NCBI RefSeq assembly: GCF_003946655.1 | Contig: NZ_RHOV01000001.1 | Location: forward strand, 1 to 64,000 | Length of the DNA: 64,000 nt | Source: Lapidilactobacillus achengensis | Lineage (GTDB): Bacteria > Bacillota > Bacilli > Lactobacillales > Lactobacillaceae | Direction of reading: 5' to 3' | Shown: in pieces, positions 25,892-34,183 of the stretch | How the letters are laid out: each line of letters opens with the position of its first letter | Numbering within the stretch: position 1 is the first letter of the stretch | Notes under the pieces: model-generated | Database searches by the model: none | Seen by the model: only the letters and a program-made list of their open reading frames with translations | Told to the model about the DNA's origin: nothing | Program-made: the position numbers and the translations under genes

Positions 25892-26771
25892 CCTGTTAGC
25901 CGATTATTTACGGTCCTTGCGAATTGAGCAGGGGTTGGCGGAGAATTCGATTTTGAGCTACGGCCGCGATTTGCGGCAGTATTTGGCTTGGTTGACGGCG
26001 CAACAACTGACCGCGTTCCCTGAGGATCCAGCCGTGATCAGCGATTATCTTCATGTTTTGCAATTACAAGGAAAAGGCCAGAGCAGTCGCATGCGGGCAG
26101 TTTCTAGTTTACGGCAATTTTATCGTTGGTTGCGCCAATGCGAGCTGATCCAGCATGATCCCATGACCACGATCCCTTCGCCCAAGCGCGGGCAGCATCT
26201 TCCCGTGGCTTTAAGCGTCGCTGAAGTCGACCAATTGTTGGCGGCGCCCAATTTAGCCACACCACTGGGCCTGCGTGATCGGGCCATTCTAGAAGTGATG
26301 TACGCCACAGGTTTACGGGTTAGCGAGTTGGTTCATTTGCAATTGGCCGAACTTCATTTAGACTTAGGCTTATTACAAACTGTGGGTAAGGGAAATAAGG
26401 AACGGCTTTTGCCGATTGGCGATGTGGCGGTCAAATATGTTAGACTGTATCTTGACGAAAGTCGACCTAAGCTGATCAAAACAGATCATTTCGTGGGAAC
26501 CTTGTTTTTGAATTTTCGCGGTCAACCGATGACCCGCCAGGCTATTTGGAAGCTCATCAAGAAATATATCGCTCAGGTCGGCATCAAGAAAGATGTCACA
26601 CCCCATACGTTACGGCACTCATTTGCCACACATTTGCTGGAAAATGGCGCCGATCTCAGGGTGGTTCAAGAATTATTGGGACATGCGGACATCTCCACGA
26701 CGCAGATTTACACGCATATTACCCAAAAGCGTTTGCTGCAGGTTTACGAGCGGGCTCATCCCCGCGACTAA
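25884..26771 (+). CDS. xerD: Site-specific tyrosine recombinase XerD
   Basis: Resolves chromosome dimers at dif together with XerC. The 295 residues give an N-terminal SAM-like core-binding domain (about 1-85) and the catalytic domain with Arg (ATGLRVSE), Lys (GKGNKERLLP), HTLRHSFATH, the second His in LGHADIS and Tyr276 (TQIYTHI). The translation starts at GTG overlapping the end of cvfB by 8 bp. The position before ribT-scpA-scpB matches lactobacilli, and the partner XerC is encoded at 61225. Confidence 0.93.
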   Translation: MTNLLADYLRSLRIEQGLAENSILSYGRDLRQYLAWLTAQQLTAFPEDPAVISDYLHVLQLQGKGQSSRMRAVSSLRQFYRWLRQCELIQHDPMTTIPSPKRGQHLPVALSVAEVDQLLAAPNLATPLGLRDRAILEVMYATGLRVSELVHLQLAELHLDLGLLQTVGKGNKERLLPIGDVAVKYVRLYLDESRPKLIKTDHFVGTLFLNFRGQPMTRQAIWKLIKKYIAQVGIKKDVTPHTLRHSFATHLLENGADLRVVQELLGHADISTTQIYTHITQKRLLQVYERAHPRD

Positions 26772-26802
26772 CGCAGGGCGCGATCAGTTCGGGAGGAATG
26801 AC

Positions 26803-27186
26803 ATGTTAGTAAAGTATAAACAGGATTACGAGAAAATCGCCTTAGGTTTGCTATCATTTACGCCAGATCTTAAGAAATTCGATCGGCTGGCGGCGGAGTT
26901 GAAGAACTACACCAGTGACGATCAATTGGCTTTGTATTTGTGGCGAACGGAGCAGGGGGATTTTGTGGGCATTGTCGGGATCGAGATCCAGTCGACTTAT
27001 ATCCTTTTGCGCCACCTGGCATTCACACCTGATTATCGCAACCAAGAGAACGCGTTTGCAGTGCTGGATGCGTTGACCCAGCACTACGAGGGCAAGCGGT
27101 TGATGGCCCCTGTTAATATGACGGAGATCGTCTCGGCTTGGGAGCGCCATCAAGGAACGGCGCCTGCCGCGCCTGAGAAGCAGTAA
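26803..27186 (+). CDS. ribT: RibT-like GNAT-family protein
   Basis: A 127-residue protein resembling RibT, a GCN5-type acetyltransferase-fold protein associated with the riboflavin operon of Bacillus but also found in lactobacilli between xerD and scpA. The beta-strand pattern YLWRTEQGDFVGIVGIE and HLAFTPDYRNQENAF fits the acetyl-CoA-binding half of a GNAT fold. Substrate unknown. The start is ATG 26803 with GGGAGGAA just upstream; a longer in-frame reading into xerD is not supported. Confidence 0.75.
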   Translation: MLVKYKQDYEKIALGLLSFTPDLKKFDRLAAELKNYTSDDQLALYLWRTEQGDFVGIVGIEIQSTYILLRHLAFTPDYRNQENAFAVLDALTQHYEGKRLMAPVNMTEIVSAWERHQGTAPAAPEKQ

Positions 27187-27195
27187 GTGACATCG

Positions 27196-27930
27196 ATGGA
27201 ATTAGAAATCAAATTATCGGAGTTTGAAGGTCCACTGGATCTCTTGTTACACCTGATCAAAATTCAACAGATCGATATTTATGATATCCCCATTGCCCAG
27301 ATCACGGATCAATACCTGACTTTCTTACATGAAACTCAGGCCTTGACCCTGGATGTTGCCGGGGATTATTTAGTGATGGCCGCCAATCTGATGGCAATCA
27401 AAAGCCGGATGCTGTTACCCCGGCCGAAATCAGCACAGTTGGATCAACCAGACGAGGCCGAGCAGGATCCCCGGGAGGTGCTGGTTGCCCAATTATTGGC
27501 TTATCAAACCTATCAAGAGGTTGGCCACTATTTGCAGAGCCAAGAGCGCGACCGGTCCCAGTATTTTGTGAAGGAAGAGAGTTCGCCGCAAGAAACCATT
27601 ACCACCCCGTTACCGCCGGATTTGGTGACGGTCAATGAAATGGCGGCCGCCTTAAGTGAGCTGCTCCAGCAGCGCCAAAAGGAAGCACATTTCTCGCAAC
27701 AAACGATCAGTCGCGAGACTTTTTCTTTGGATGAAGCAATCATTCAGATCGAAGCGCAGTTGCAACAAGCGGCGGGGCAACGGGTGACCTTTATGAGCCT
27801 GTTGACCGGTCAGTTCGATCGGGAACAAGTGGTGGTCTTCTTCTTGGCCTGTTTAGAATTAATGAAAAACAAGGTGATCTGTTGCCACCAAAGTACCTTT
27901 AGTCAAGAAATCCAGTTGAGTGAGGAGTAA
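27196..27930 (+). CDS. scpA: Segregation and condensation protein A
   Basis: The kleisin subunit of the SMC-ScpAB condensin, bridging the SMC heads. The 244-residue protein starts with the conserved EFEGPLDLLLHLI and has the central IADQYL/YLVMAANLMAIKSRMLLP-type helices and a C-terminal winged helix (about 170-240). An in-frame GTG at 27187, one base after the ribT stop, is the alternative start; ATG 27196 fits the family N-terminus better. scpB follows 6 bp later, so the two are co-translated. Confidence 0.93.
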   Translation: MELEIKLSEFEGPLDLLLHLIKIQQIDIYDIPIAQITDQYLTFLHETQALTLDVAGDYLVMAANLMAIKSRMLLPRPKSAQLDQPDEAEQDPREVLVAQLLAYQTYQEVGHYLQSQERDRSQYFVKEESSPQETITTPLPPDLVTVNEMAAALSELLQQRQKEAHFSQQTISRETFSLDEAIIQIEAQLQQAAGQRVTFMSLLTGQFDREQVVVFFLACLELMKNKVICCHQSTFSQEIQLSEE

Positions 27931-27936
27931 TGACCT

Positions 27937-28761
27937 GTGACCCAGTATCAAGGTGAGATCGAAAGTGTGCTCTATACGGTTGGCGACGCCGGCATCACAT
28001 TGAAGGAATTGGCCGGGATCTTAGGGATCCATCCCAGCGCCCTCCGGCAATTGTTGGCTCAATTGCAAGCCGACTACCAGGCTGGTCCCGGTGGCTTAAC
28101 GCTGTTGAGTTTTGGCGAGCGCTATCAGTTGGCGACCAAGGCCCGCTTCGCGCCCTTGTTGCATCAGTATTTTGCCGGTCATCAACCCAATTCGCTGAGC
28201 CAAGCAGCCTTGGAAACCATGGCGATCGTGGCTTATCAGCAACCGGTGACCCGAATCGAGATCGACGCGATCCGCGGCGTTCAAAGTACTGGCGCGTTAC
28301 AAACCCTAATGGCGCGGCAAATGATCAAGGAGGCCGGGCGCAAAGATGCACCTGGGCGCCCGATCCTTTACGGCACCACAGGCTACTTTCTCGATTACTT
28401 TGGGCTGAAGGATCTGAAGGATTTGCCTGACTTACAAGATTTTGCCGGCCAGGCTTTCGACCAGCATGGCAATCTGGATCTCTTCTTTGATCAAGCCAGC
28501 AAAGAAAACGCTCAGGTCCCAGGTGCCGCTGAACCAGCGGCGGCCACAGATCCCACAACCAGCGCGACCAACGAGTCAGCAGCATCTGTCAGCGCGACCG
28601 ATGACAAGTCAGCAGCAACTACAAGCGCAACCGATGACAAATCAGCAGCAACTACAAGCGCAACCGATGACAAATCAGCATCAACTGCCAACGCAACATC
28701 AACCAATGCCCAACAGGCGTTAACCCAGGAACTTAAGGAGACCAATCATGAGTCAGAATAA
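27937..28761 (+). CDS. scpB: Segregation and condensation protein B, with repetitive tail
   Basis: ScpB dimers bind ScpA and regulate the SMC ATPase cycle. Residues 1-~170 are the two winged helices (IESVLYTVGDAGITLKEL, LEALAIVAYQQP-type segment, RGRPILYGTT). Residues ~185-274 form an unusual low-complexity tail rich in Ala, Thr, Ser and Asp, about 75 residues longer than typical ScpB, including three 11-residue repeats (SATDDKSAATT) at 219-251. GTG start with GAGGAG at 27922. The end overlaps rluB by 14 bp. Confidence 0.93.
   Translation: MTQYQGEIESVLYTVGDAGITLKELAGILGIHPSALRQLLAQLQADYQAGPGGLTLLSFGERYQLATKARFAPLLHQYFAGHQPNSLSQAALETMAIVAYQQPVTRIEIDAIRGVQSTGALQTLMARQMIKEAGRKDAPGRPILYGTTGYFLDYFGLKDLKDLPDLQDFAGQAFDQHGNLDLFFDQASKENAQVPGAAEPAAATDPTTSATNESAASVSATDDKSAATTSATDDKSAATTSATDDKSASTANATSTNAQQALTQELKETNHESE
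28591..28689 (+). repeat. 33-bp tandem repeat, 3 units, inside scpB
   Basis: Units at 28591-28623, 28624-28656 and 28657-28689 encode SATDDKSAATT, SATDDKSAATT and SATDDKSASTA. Units 1 and 2 differ at a few third positions and units 2 and 3 are nearly identical at DNA level, indicating recent slippage. Because units are multiples of 3, copy changes would not break the frame. Confidence 0.9.
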
Positions 28762-29491
28762 TGAACAACAAGAACGGCTACAAAAAGTAATCGCCAATGC
28801 CGGGGTCACCTCGCGGCGCAAGGCCGAGGCGATGATCGTCGCCGGCCAAGTGGCAGTCAATGGCACCATCGTTCGCGAATTAGGCACCAAGGTGGGTCCC
28901 CGTGATCATGTGGAAGTTGACGGTGTTCCGTTGTCAAAACCGCGCTTAGCGACCTATCTGTTTTATAAGCCGCGGGGGGTGATCTCCGCCGTCAGCGATG
29001 ATAAGGGCCGTAAGGTGATCAGTGATTATTTCGTGGATAAGCAAGAGCGCCTCTATCCGATCGGGCGGTTGGATTATGACGCTTCCGGGCTGATCCTGGT
29101 GACCAATGATGGCGAATTAGCGAATCTCTTGATGCACCCCAAGTTTCAAGTCGATAAAACTTATTTGGCCAAAGTTGAGGGCATTCCCACCGCGGCCGCG
29201 CTGAAACAATTGCGCCAGGGTGTGGTCATCAAGGGCAAACAAACCGCGCCGGCCAAGGCTTGGCTCCAGAGTAGTGATCGAACCAAGCAAACGGCGTTAG
29301 TGGGGTTAACGATCCATGAAGGGATGAACCATCAAGTGAAGTTGATGCTCCAAAAAGTTGGTTATCCAGTGATGAAATTACGGCGCGAGCAGTACGGATT
29401 TTTGGATTTGACTGGGGTCCAACCAGGTGAGGCCCGGAAATTGAATACTAAAGAAGTCCATGAGCTGTATCAGTTAGCGGAGCATAAATAG
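28748..29491 (+). CDS. rluB: 23S rRNA pseudouridine synthase, RluB family
   Basis: Converts a uridine in the peptidyl-transferase region of 23S rRNA to pseudouridine (U2605 family). The 247-residue protein has an S4 RNA-binding domain (about 8-65; LQKVIANAGVTSRRKAEAMI) and the catalytic domain with Asp109 in IGRLDYDASGL. AAGGAG lies at 28735-28740, inside scpB. It ends the xerD-ribT-scpAB-rluB group and is followed 21 bp later by a terminator. Confidence 0.94.
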   Translation: MSQNNEQQERLQKVIANAGVTSRRKAEAMIVAGQVAVNGTIVRELGTKVGPRDHVEVDGVPLSKPRLATYLFYKPRGVISAVSDDKGRKVISDYFVDKQERLYPIGRLDYDASGLILVTNDGELANLLMHPKFQVDKTYLAKVEGIPTAAALKQLRQGVVIKGKQTAPAKAWLQSSDRTKQTALVGLTIHEGMNHQVKLMLQKVGYPVMKLRREQYGFLDLTGVQPGEARKLNTKEVHELYQLAEHK

Positions 29492-29512
29492 GCTGCTGAG
29501 ACTGGTGACACG

Positions 29513-29539
29513 AAGCGCTTGCTCTGGCAGCGCTTTTTT
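29513..29539 (+). terminator. Terminator after rluB
   Basis: AAGCGCT (29513-29519) and AGCGCTT (29529-29535) with a 9-nt loop and a run of T residues. Confidence 0.8.
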
Positions 29540-29547
29540 GGTATACT
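29519..29547 (+). promoter_or_regulatory. ribU promoter
   Basis: TTGCTC (29519-29524), 17 bp, then TATACT (29542-29547). The -35 overlaps the rluB terminator. Transcription should start near 29554, just before the FMN riboswitch. Confidence 0.55.
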
Positions 29548-29577
29548 TTAACTGATAAAAAATAAGAATAATAGTTT

Positions 29578-29743
29578 GTCTTCAGGGCAGGGTGTGATTC
29601 CCGACCGGCGGTAAAGTCCGCGACCCGTGTGAACGGTTGACTCGGTGCAACTCCGAGACCGATAGTATAGTCTAGATGGAAGAAGACAGTCTTTTTTGTT
29701 ATGTTGATCAAGACTGTTGGTTGTTCCCTGACTAACAGTTTTT
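29578..29743 (+). promoter_or_regulatory. FMN riboswitch (RFN element) with terminator switch
   Basis: The aptamer carries the conserved RFN core (CAGGGCAGGGTG, GACCGGCGGTAAAGTC, CTCGGTGCAACTCCGAGACCG as separate blocks) closed by P1, GTCTTC 29578-29583 with GAAGAC 29682-29687. A terminator follows: ACTGTTGGT 29713-29721 with ACTAACAGT 29731-29739 plus T tract. ACAGTCTT (29686-29693) can instead pair with AAGACTGT (29710-29717), overlapping both P1 and the terminator stem, so it reads as the antiterminator. FMN binding should favour termination and turn ribU off. Confidence 0.93.
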
Positions 29744-29799
29744 ATTTGGCTAACAGAGGGGCTGCGCGAAGACAGCTGTTTCGTAAAGGAGCGGTTTTA

Positions 29800-30381
29800 A
29801 TGCGTAGTAGTCGGCGTTTGCGGTATTGGGTCAGTGTCACTTTGTTTGGGGTGCTCAGCTATTGTTTGATGTTGCTTGAGTTCCCGATTCCCTTTTTCCC
29901 ATTCTTGAAATTGGATTTCAGTGATTTGGTGCCTTTGTCTGGTCTGATCTTATTCGGCTTCCCTGGCGCCAGTGGGGTGGTCTTGATTCGAGCGTTCTTG
30001 CACCTAGTCATGACCGGTTTCTCGGCCCCGGCGTTATTAGGTGAACTGGGGTCAGTGGTGGCTAGTTTCACGTTATTGGGCGTGACTTGGGCCCTGTTGA
30101 ATCAGCGTTCAAATTGGCGCCGGCGCTTGGCGCTGATTATCAGTGGCACGTTGGCGTTGACCTTGGTGATGGCCATTTTGAATTACTTTATTTTAACGCC
30201 GTTGTATGTGCAGGTGACCGGTTTCAAATTGGGCATGAGCTATTTGAAGTATGTGGTGATGACCATCGTGCCCTTCAACTTGATCAAGGGGAGCCTGGTG
30301 ATGGGCTTGTTTGTCTTATTGGAAATTCATGTGGGCGCTTATTTCCGCAGAAAGCATGGTGAGTTCCACCAAGCAAATTGA
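29800..30381 (+). CDS. ribU: Riboflavin ECF transporter substrate-binding subunit
   Basis: RibU is the membrane S-component that captures riboflavin and docks onto the shared EcfAA'T energy module. The 193-residue product has about six hydrophobic helices and the family segments LEFPIPFFPFLKLDFSD near 25-45 and NYFILTPLY near 125-135. The FMN riboswitch directly upstream identifies the vitamin. The start is ATG 29800 with AAAGGAG (29785-29791); upstream in-frame codons would lie in the leader. No riboflavin synthesis genes are in the window, suggesting (not proving) dependence on uptake. Confidence 0.93.
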   Translation: MRSSRRLRYWVSVTLFGVLSYCLMLLEFPIPFFPFLKLDFSDLVPLSGLILFGFPGASGVVLIRAFLHLVMTGFSAPALLGELGSVVASFTLLGVTWALLNQRSNWRRRLALIISGTLALTLVMAILNYFILTPLYVQVTGFKLGMSYLKYVVMTIVPFNLIKGSLVMGLFVLLEIHVGAYFRRKHGEFHQAN

Positions 30382-30450
30382 TCCGGCGTGCGTCGCTTGA
30401 TGTTGATCGAACGGGACGGCATCGAGAATTAAGCTAAGATCGGCCTAACA

Positions 30451-30519
30451 AAAACCACTTGTTCCCCACGCTTTCATGACAGCTTGTGATGCCAGCGGTG
30501 GAACAAGTGGTTTTCTTTT
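30451..30519. terminator. Bidirectional terminator between ribU and fer
   Basis: AAAACCACTTGTTCC (30451-30465) and its perfect complement at 30500-30514 enclose a second partial stem (CGCT/AGCG). T runs exist on both strands, serving ribU on plus and fer on minus. Confidence 0.85.
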
Positions 30520-30653
30520 GATTGTGGAGCGGGGTTTGGCCGCTGTGTCGCGTATTTTAAGGATGAGGCTAGTGGGTGTTCCCCCAAATTCAAAAATCGG
30601 TTGGTCCGGTGAGCGCTTGGTTGAAAAGGAACGGCCACTGGGCTGGGATGACG

Positions 30654-30935
30654 TTAATGGTGACTGGGGTCGGTCAAATCCGGGTCAGCGTCCAATTGTT
30701 GGCGCTGAGCTTCGGTATAGGGCTGATTTTGACGAATGATCGCGCCAGTGGGACAATTGGTGTAAGCTGCTTTGAATTGTGCCTGCAAGGGCAAGGGAAG
30801 CGGCGTGGTGCCTTGGTTATTGTCGATTTTAACGTAAGCGATGCCTTCTTCGTCATAGGCAAAGAGTTCCGGTGCCTTCAATTGGCAAAGTCCACAAGCA
30901 ATACATTGAGCAGGAACAACACGGGTATAGATCAT
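30654..30935 (-). CDS. fer: Ferredoxin, single 4Fe-4S cluster
   Basis: A 93-residue acidic ferredoxin with Cys11, Cys14, Cys17 (CIACGLC) and Cys61 (NCPTGAI), which bind one [4Fe-4S] cluster. It is the Fer type encoded divergently from ypbB/recQ in many Firmicutes; the electron partners are unknown here. It sits head-to-head with the ypbB-like gene, only about 30 bp between the starts. The strong bidirectional terminator 135 bp downstream would end its transcript. Confidence 0.92.
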   Translation of the reverse strand: MIYTRVVPAQCIACGLCQLKAPELFAYDEEGIAYVKIDNNQGTTPLPLPLQAQFKAAYTNCPTGAIIRQNQPYTEAQRQQLDADPDLTDPSHH

Positions 30936-30964
30936 CTTTAAAAACCTCGATTGGTGGTGTCGGT

Positions 30965-31975
30965 GTGCAAGCGACGATTTTATTGGTTACCTTCGCGGAT
31001 CAGCCGCGACGCTATAAAGCTATTTTCTATCTTCTTCAAGGTAAACAAACGATTTCAAATCTGTTTGCGGGCCAAGAATACGATTTATTGAATCAATTTC
31101 ATCTTTATCCTAATTTAAAATGGTCCGATTATCAAGCAAGTTTGCGTGAATTGGCGCAGGCTGGTTTGGTGACGCTGGATTCCAAGCAAGCGCTAGTCAC
31201 GCTAACGGCTGCTGGGCAAACCGCTCGTGAGCAATTACTAGCGCGGGATTTTTGGCCCCGGGCGTACGATTATTGGCGAATGGGGGCAGCGTTGACGCAA
31301 TGGACGCGACTTTTGCTGGCCGTTCAAGTGGTCAGCAACTTGGACCATCAAATCAAACATTATCAACCGTTAACTGAAAGCATTAATGTTCAAGGCCATG
31401 TCAAACGCTGGTTGCGGCGCTGGGGGCGTCAGGGCAGTCAGGGGCTGGCCCGTGAATTAGGTCAGGCCTTTAACGCCTTGCCGCCACGCACGGCTTTGAT
31501 CATCGCGAATTCCTTTTGGAGCGATTATGATCCAGGTGTTTCCGCGGGCAGTTTGGCGCAGGCGTTGGGCTTGACGGCTGCGGAATTGCCGTTGGCGCAA
31601 ATCGATTGTTTGGGCCAACTATTGACTTTCGTTCATGGTCACGCGGCGGCTTATCCGGTTTTGGCGCAATTGCTGCCGGTGCCGGCCAGTCCATTGAACG
31701 CTAGCGCTGGCTGGACTTATCAACAGGTTTTGTCAGGGAAAAGTTGGACTAAATTGACCCACGACTCGCGTTTGAAGGCAAGTACCCTGAAAGAACATCT
31801 CTTACAGGCGGCCATTTTGTGCCCCGATTTTGCTTTGACCGCGCCGGCGATCCAACAACTGCTTACTTTAGATCCCGATGGCTATTTCAGCCAGCGGATT
31901 CAGGAGCTGACCGCGTTGGGGCAATTCCAGACCACGGCGCAATCGTCCCAGCAAGGAGGCGTGACCCATGACTGA
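30965..31975 (+). CDS. Helix-turn-helix protein, YpbB-like
   Basis: A 336-residue protein similar in position and build to YpbB, which precedes recQ in Bacillus and lactobacilli and ends in a helix-turn-helix_40 domain. Here a C-terminal helix bundle near 255-320 (LKEHLLQAAILCPDF) fits that domain, and a winged-helix-like N-terminus is possible (LFAGQEYDLLNQF, LRELAQAGLVTLD). Function unproven; context suggests it works with RecQ. The start is uncertain: GTG 30965 is the first in-frame start outside the divergent fer gene, with only a weak ribosome site. It overlaps recQ by 8 bp. Confidence 0.72.
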   Translation: MQATILLVTFADQPRRYKAIFYLLQGKQTISNLFAGQEYDLLNQFHLYPNLKWSDYQASLRELAQAGLVTLDSKQALVTLTAAGQTAREQLLARDFWPRAYDYWRMGAALTQWTRLLLAVQVVSNLDHQIKHYQPLTESINVQGHVKRWLRRWGRQGSQGLARELGQAFNALPPRTALIIANSFWSDYDPGVSAGSLAQALGLTAAELPLAQIDCLGQLLTFVHGHAAAYPVLAQLLPVPASPLNASAGWTYQQVLSGKSWTKLTHDSRLKASTLKEHLLQAAILCPDFALTAPAIQQLLTLDPDGYFSQRIQELTALGQFQTTAQSSQQGGVTHD

Positions 31976-33428
31976 GATCGACTTAACCAAGTTGCAAACA
32001 GAATTACAGCAGCGCTTCGGCTTTGCGACCTTTCGTCCTGGGCAAGCGGCGTTATTACAAGCATTGTTGGCCGGCCGCGACGCCCTGGGGATCTTGCCCA
32101 CTGGTAGTGGCAAATCGTTACTCTATCAATTCATGAGCCCTCATCTTGACGGACCGATCTTGGTGGTCAGTCCGTTGATCGCGTTGATGGCAGATCAGGC
32201 GTCGCGGATCCGCCGGCAAAATCTCGGTAAAGTCGCGGTGATCAATAGTCAGTTAGCCCCTGATGAACGGCAGCAATTGCTCCGTCAGCTAGGCGACTAT
32301 CGGTTTATTTTCATGGCGCCGGAGACTTTGCAGCAGCCTGTGGTTCAGGCGCAACTGCGTCAGCTCGGCCTAGGCTTATTGGTGATCGATGAGGCCCATT
32401 GTATTTCCAGTTGGGGCCCTGATTTTCGCCCAAGTTATTTGCGCTTGGGTCAGTTGCGCCAGCAATTGCGACCACGCCTGACCTTGGCCTTGACCGCGAC
32501 AGCTAACACCCGCGTTCGCCAGGATATTTTGACGAATTTGCGGTTAAGTCCGGAGACCTTTGTCTATCAAGCGTCGGTGGATCGGCCCAACATCTATTTA
32601 CGTTTGCAAAATGTGCCAGATGATCAAACGAAGTGGCAGCAGACGCAACAGTTGGTGGCCGAACAGGTGCCGACCTTGATCTATGTCGCCACTCGTCGCG
32701 AGGCCGAAGAAGTCGCCTTACGTTTGAACCAGGCCCAACCAGGCACGGCTGCTTTCTATCACGCTGGGCTGGCGACGATCGAGCGGAATCAGATCCAACA
32801 ATTGTTTCTCAAGGATCAATTACGGGTGGTGGTGGCCACCAGTGCGTTCGGTATGGGCATTGACAAAAGTAATTTACGTCTGGTGATCCATTATCAGTTA
32901 CCAGCGAATTTCGAAAGTTATTTGCAGGAGATCGGCCGAGCTGGACGTGATGGGCTGCAAGCCTTGGCCGTGATCTTTGTCCAGCCTAATGATCAGCAGC
33001 GGCTGTCGCAGCGGCTCCAGACCAATCAATTGACACCAGGGTTGGTCCAAAGATTCTTTGACCAGCCTCAAGATCCAGTGGGGCTCAACCCAGGGCAACA
33101 GACGGTTTTGCAAGCTTATCAACAGGCGGGCATGCCCGCTGAACAGGTGATCGCGATCTTGCAAAAAACCGCGCAGTTGCGCTGGCGCCAGTGGGAGAAT
33201 TTCTGGGCCTACCTGACGTCACAAAGTTGCTTGCGCCAACAATTATGTGCTTATTTTGACCCGGACCCGCCACAGATCCAGCACGATGAGCTTTGTTGCA
33301 GTGAGGCGCCAGCTCCCCGGCTGAGTGCCTTGTTGCAACAGTTGAAGTTGGCTCAAGTTGTTCCGGCGAAAACGGCGCCATCGGACCAAATTCGTGATCC
33401 TTTCGTGATTTTGACCCGCCTTTTTTGA
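31968..33428 (+). CDS. recQ: ATP-dependent DNA helicase RecQ
   Basis: 3'-5' superfamily 2 helicase acting in recombination and fork repair. The 486-residue protein has FRPGQ (motif 0), Walker A ILPTGSGKS near 43-52, the DEAH box (VIDEAHCISSWG), ALTATA, and motif VI QEIGRAGRDG. The zinc region is partly recognisable (Cys pairs in the last 70 residues), but there is no HRDC domain, so it is the short RecS-type. Translationally coupled to the ypbB-like gene. Confidence 0.94.
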   Translation: MTEIDLTKLQTELQQRFGFATFRPGQAALLQALLAGRDALGILPTGSGKSLLYQFMSPHLDGPILVVSPLIALMADQASRIRRQNLGKVAVINSQLAPDERQQLLRQLGDYRFIFMAPETLQQPVVQAQLRQLGLGLLVIDEAHCISSWGPDFRPSYLRLGQLRQQLRPRLTLALTATANTRVRQDILTNLRLSPETFVYQASVDRPNIYLRLQNVPDDQTKWQQTQQLVAEQVPTLIYVATRREAEEVALRLNQAQPGTAAFYHAGLATIERNQIQQLFLKDQLRVVVATSAFGMGIDKSNLRLVIHYQLPANFESYLQEIGRAGRDGLQALAVIFVQPNDQQRLSQRLQTNQLTPGLVQRFFDQPQDPVGLNPGQQTVLQAYQQAGMPAEQVIAILQKTAQLRWRQWENFWAYLTSQSCLRQQLCAYFDPDPPQIQHDELCCSEAPAPRLSALLQQLKLAQVVPAKTAPSDQIRDPFVILTRLF

Positions 33429-33522
33429 AAGTTACGTGAGTTTTTTGCTGATTTAGTAGATTTCTGGAAAATATTTCTGAGATTATGATAGAATAATGCA
33501 TAGACAGAAAAGGGGGTCAATC

Positions 33523-34149
33523 ATGAGTAAGCAAGACAATCAAGATAATCAAAATCAGCCAACGGAAAAAGTCACGCGTCCGTGGGAAAAAAACTTTGAT
33601 AATGATCGTGACGCCAATGGTCAACTTTCTCGAACAGCAACGAAGAAGCGGGAACGCAACAATACCGTTTTCGTTGCTGTTTTGGTGGTCATTTTGTTGG
33701 CCGTGATCGGCAGTACGATCGGTGCTTGGGTCAGCGATCAGAACGCTAAGAAGAGTCCCGAGATCCAGGTTTCTTCCAAAGCAGCACCAAAGAAATCGAC
33801 GAAGAAGAATACGAATAGTACGACGTCTAAGGCCAATAGCGAATCTGCGACAAGTAGTTCGGAAGAAGCGGCTTCGTCTTCCAGCGAAGCGATCGCCAAT
33901 AGCAATAATTCAACCGACAACACCACGGACAATTCGACCAGTTCGTCAACCAGCACGGCTGCTAGTTCCAGCACGACGGAGAGTTCGTCATCAACCAGTA
34001 CGACCGCCGGAACATATACCGTTAAGGCGGGCGATAACCTTTACCGGATCGCGCTCAACAATGGGATCTCATTGGATCAATTGCTCCAACTCAACGGGTT
34101 GAGTAGCAATTCGGCGATCGTACCAGGTCAATCATTACGAGTCAAATAA
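33523..34149 (+). CDS. Membrane-anchored LysM protein, SAG1386/EF1546 family
   Basis: A 208-residue surface protein: cytoplasmic N-terminus of ~45 polar residues, one membrane helix (TVFVAVLVVILLAVIGSTI), a Ser/Thr/Asn-rich spacer of about 90 residues, and one C-terminal LysM domain (YTVKAGDNLYRIALNNGISL, VPGQSLRVK) that binds peptidoglycan. It has the layout of the SAG1386/EF1546 family (YpbE), usually located before cmk. Start at ATG 33523 with AGGGGG (33511-33516). The Ser-rich spacer shows no obvious DNA repeat unit. Confidence 0.88.
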   Translation: MSKQDNQDNQNQPTEKVTRPWEKNFDNDRDANGQLSRTATKKRERNNTVFVAVLVVILLAVIGSTIGAWVSDQNAKKSPEIQVSSKAAPKKSTKKNTNSTTSKANSESATSSSEEAASSSSEAIANSNNSTDNTTDNSTSSSTSTAASSSTTESSSSTSTTAGTYTVKAGDNLYRIALNNGISLDQLLQLNGLSSNSAIVPGQSLRVK

Positions 34150-34183
34150 GCAAACTGATAAATTAGTTAAGGAATGATAGGGC

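Noticed and set aside
25884-26771. Tyrosine recombinase considered as a phage integrase or mobile element
   Set aside because: Length, motifs and the flanking ribT-scpAB genes identify chromosomal XerD; no attachment sites or phage genes nearby. The same holds for xerC at 61225.
26593-26802. Upstream extension of the ribT reading frame into xerD
   Set aside because: It would overlap the XerD catalytic end in another frame; the ribosome site GGGAGGAA fits only ATG 26803.
28591-28689. Tandem repeats considered as a small CRISPR array
   Set aside because: Units are contiguous without spacers and keep the scpB reading frame; this is a coding minisatellite.
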